From contig NZ_JASERT010000003.1 in the NCBI RefSeq assembly GCF_030027245.1, forward strand, positions 1-64,000: a DNA stretch of 64,000 bases, written 5' to 3'. This DNA comes from Asticcacaulis sp. EMRT-3 (GTDB taxonomy: Bacteria; Pseudomonadota; Alphaproteobacteria; Caulobacterales; Caulobacteraceae). The translations under genes were made by a program, and so were the position numbers. A model generated the notes under the pieces. The model saw only the letters and a program-made list of their open reading frames with translations. It ran no database searches and was not told where the DNA came from. Of this stretch, positions 63,084 through 64,000 are shown piece by piece. Every line of letters starts with the position of its first letter. Position 1 is the stretch's first letter.

Positions 63084-64000
63084 TCACCTTTCCGGCTGGT
63101 CTTTATCGATTTTTCGATCTTTAGTGGGAACCGTCCGTCCTGAAGCCTCAGCGATCCGATCAGCTAAATCCATCGCCAGGCGGCGATCCGCCCCATCATC
63201 TGATGTCGCCAAGGCAGTCGCTATGTGTCGATAACCCTCGATAATACGTGCCTGCGTAAACTTCGCCTTTTTTGCCCTGATGAGATCAGGCGCGGACCTT
63301 CCTATCTGATCAAGGGGTTCCCCGCGGTCCCGCATTTTTGCCACCGATGTTTTGGTGCCCCGCTGGCGCTGTAAACGCACCTGCCGGGATGTCGCGACGG
63401 CCTCAACACCATGGTCGCGTAAGCTTTGCGCGAAACCCTCCCTCCAACGCTGAAGGTCGCCTTTTCGAGGATTCATCCGGACGCCTGCATCTGATCGGGC
63501 CTTGACGCTCAAATGGACATGTGGATGCCGAGCCGGCTCTGGGTCTGGGTCTGTCTCAAAAGTGTGGAGCGCCATGACATATTCGTGGCCAGCAAACTCC
63601 GACTTTGCGAAATCGCGAGCCGCTTTGTGCAACTGGTGAGGGTCTGTGCCTTCAGGCATGGACAGAACGATATTGAAGGCCTCACGCGTGGTTGTCTCGT
63701 CCTTGATGCGATAACCGCTCGTTTGCCAATCGTCGCGCAAATGATCGATCTCTCCCCTGCCCTCGACGATCTGACCATCCTGATTTTCGAGCGCAATCTG
63801 ACCGTTGCGCGAGATATAGTCGAAGTGCGCCTTGATCTGGTTCATTCCATTACCGCCACCTGAGATCTTGACCATGACCTCAGGAACACGCCGCGCAATG
63901 GCGTCAAGTTTCTTACGAATGCGCGCCGCACTGTCAGTCGTGGAGATCGTTCCGCCGGATGTAGCTTTCTTGGTATTTCGTCGCGGCTTAACACCGGTCA
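63084..64000 (-). CDS. VirD2-type relaxase/mobilization nuclease, incomplete at the window edge
   Basis: The frame is open from the stop at 63084 to the right edge, so the N-terminus is missing. A Met at 63875 is internal, since upstream codons (AARIRKKLDAIARRVPEV) continue the protein. The relaxase fold is seen as KISGGGNGMNQIKAHFDYISRNGQ and the metal-binding His cluster HPHVHLSVKA, with a basic region (RLQRQRGTKTSVAKMRDRG) and charged tail. Relaxases nick the transfer origin of conjugative plasmids or integrative elements, so the window likely belongs to one. The catalytic Tyr is outside the window or not identifiable here. Confidence 0.85.
   Translation of the reverse strand, partial: TGVKPRRNTKKATSGGTISTTDSAARIRKKLDAIARRVPEVMVKISGGGNGMNQIKAHFDYISRNGQIALENQDGQIVEGRGEIDHLRDDWQTSGYRIKDETTTREAFNIVLSMPEGTDPHQLHKAARDFAKSEFAGHEYVMALHTFETDPDPEPARHPHVHLSVKARSDAGVRMNPRKGDLQRWREGFAQSLRDHGVEAVATSRQVRLQRQRGTKTSVAKMRDRGEPLDQIGRSAPDLIRAKKAKFTQARIIEGYRHIATALATSDDGADRRLAMDLADRIAEASGRTVPTKDRKIDKDQPER

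Noticed and set aside
1..64000. CRISPR arrays, tRNA or rRNA genes, replication origin
   Set aside because: No regularly spaced repeats, cloverleaf-like genes, rRNA segments, iteron clusters or rep/par genes were seen on reading the window.

Overview
The window looks like an accessory replicon or integrated mobile region of an alphaproteobacterium, probably from the Caulobacterales/Sphingomonadales neighbourhood. This rests on the GC-rich codon use, the style of the TonB-dependent receptors, the IS families present (IS6, IS1380, IS5, IS110, IS66, IS3, IS630, IS21) and a VirD2-type relaxase at the right edge. No rRNA, tRNA, CRISPR array or replication gene is visible. The taxon is inferred from protein character, not from a marker gene.

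Layout. (1) 1-818: start of a leftward metal-efflux operon (outer-membrane factor running off the edge, preceded by a small Cys/His-rich secreted protein and a MerR-type promoter). (2) 818-8952: IS-scarred zone with two identical inverted IS6 copies, a TonB-dependent receptor, one IS1380 copy, a small secreted protein, and debris of IS21 and a TetR gene. (3) 8953-21129: leftward block with an RND tripartite pump, a two-component system, a second TonB-dependent receptor, a PepSY protein and a COG4705 membrane protein, divergent from a DUF2127 membrane protein. (4) 21324-24149: IS1380 copy 2 nested in the end of an IS630 element. (5) 24177-26636: Fur-type iron operon (cupredoxin, beta-barrel-like protein, FTR1 permease) and a CusF-like protein. 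(6) 26649-28316: IS110 and an integrase remnant. (7) 28665-35816: a Cus copper/silver efflux operon (two small secreted proteins, CusC, CusB with extra metal domains, CusA, lipoprotein CusF). (8) 35850-38847: TetR regulator, a flavin reductase with apparent frameshifts and a frameshifted IS110. (9) 39207-47950: a copper operon (CsoR, CopA ATPase, Cys-rich protein, CopA multicopper oxidase, CopB, CopC, CopD, acyltransferase). (10) 48102-59556: a sensor kinase and a c-di-GMP response regulator split by IS5, a glycine-zipper protein, then IS66 inside IS3, a second IS5 and an IS630 remnant. (11) 59792-64000: three Tad-type pilus genes, a LysR regulator and a partial relaxase.

Taken together the genes give layered copper handling: cytoplasmic Cu(I) sensing by CsoR, export by the P-type ATPase, periplasmic oxidation and binding by CopA/CopC/CusF, and expulsion through Cus. 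At least one further RND system of uncertain substrate and a ferrous-iron-type import operon are also present. The identical copies of three IS families, nested insertions with clean target duplications and a gene freshly split by IS5 show recent, continuing IS activity.
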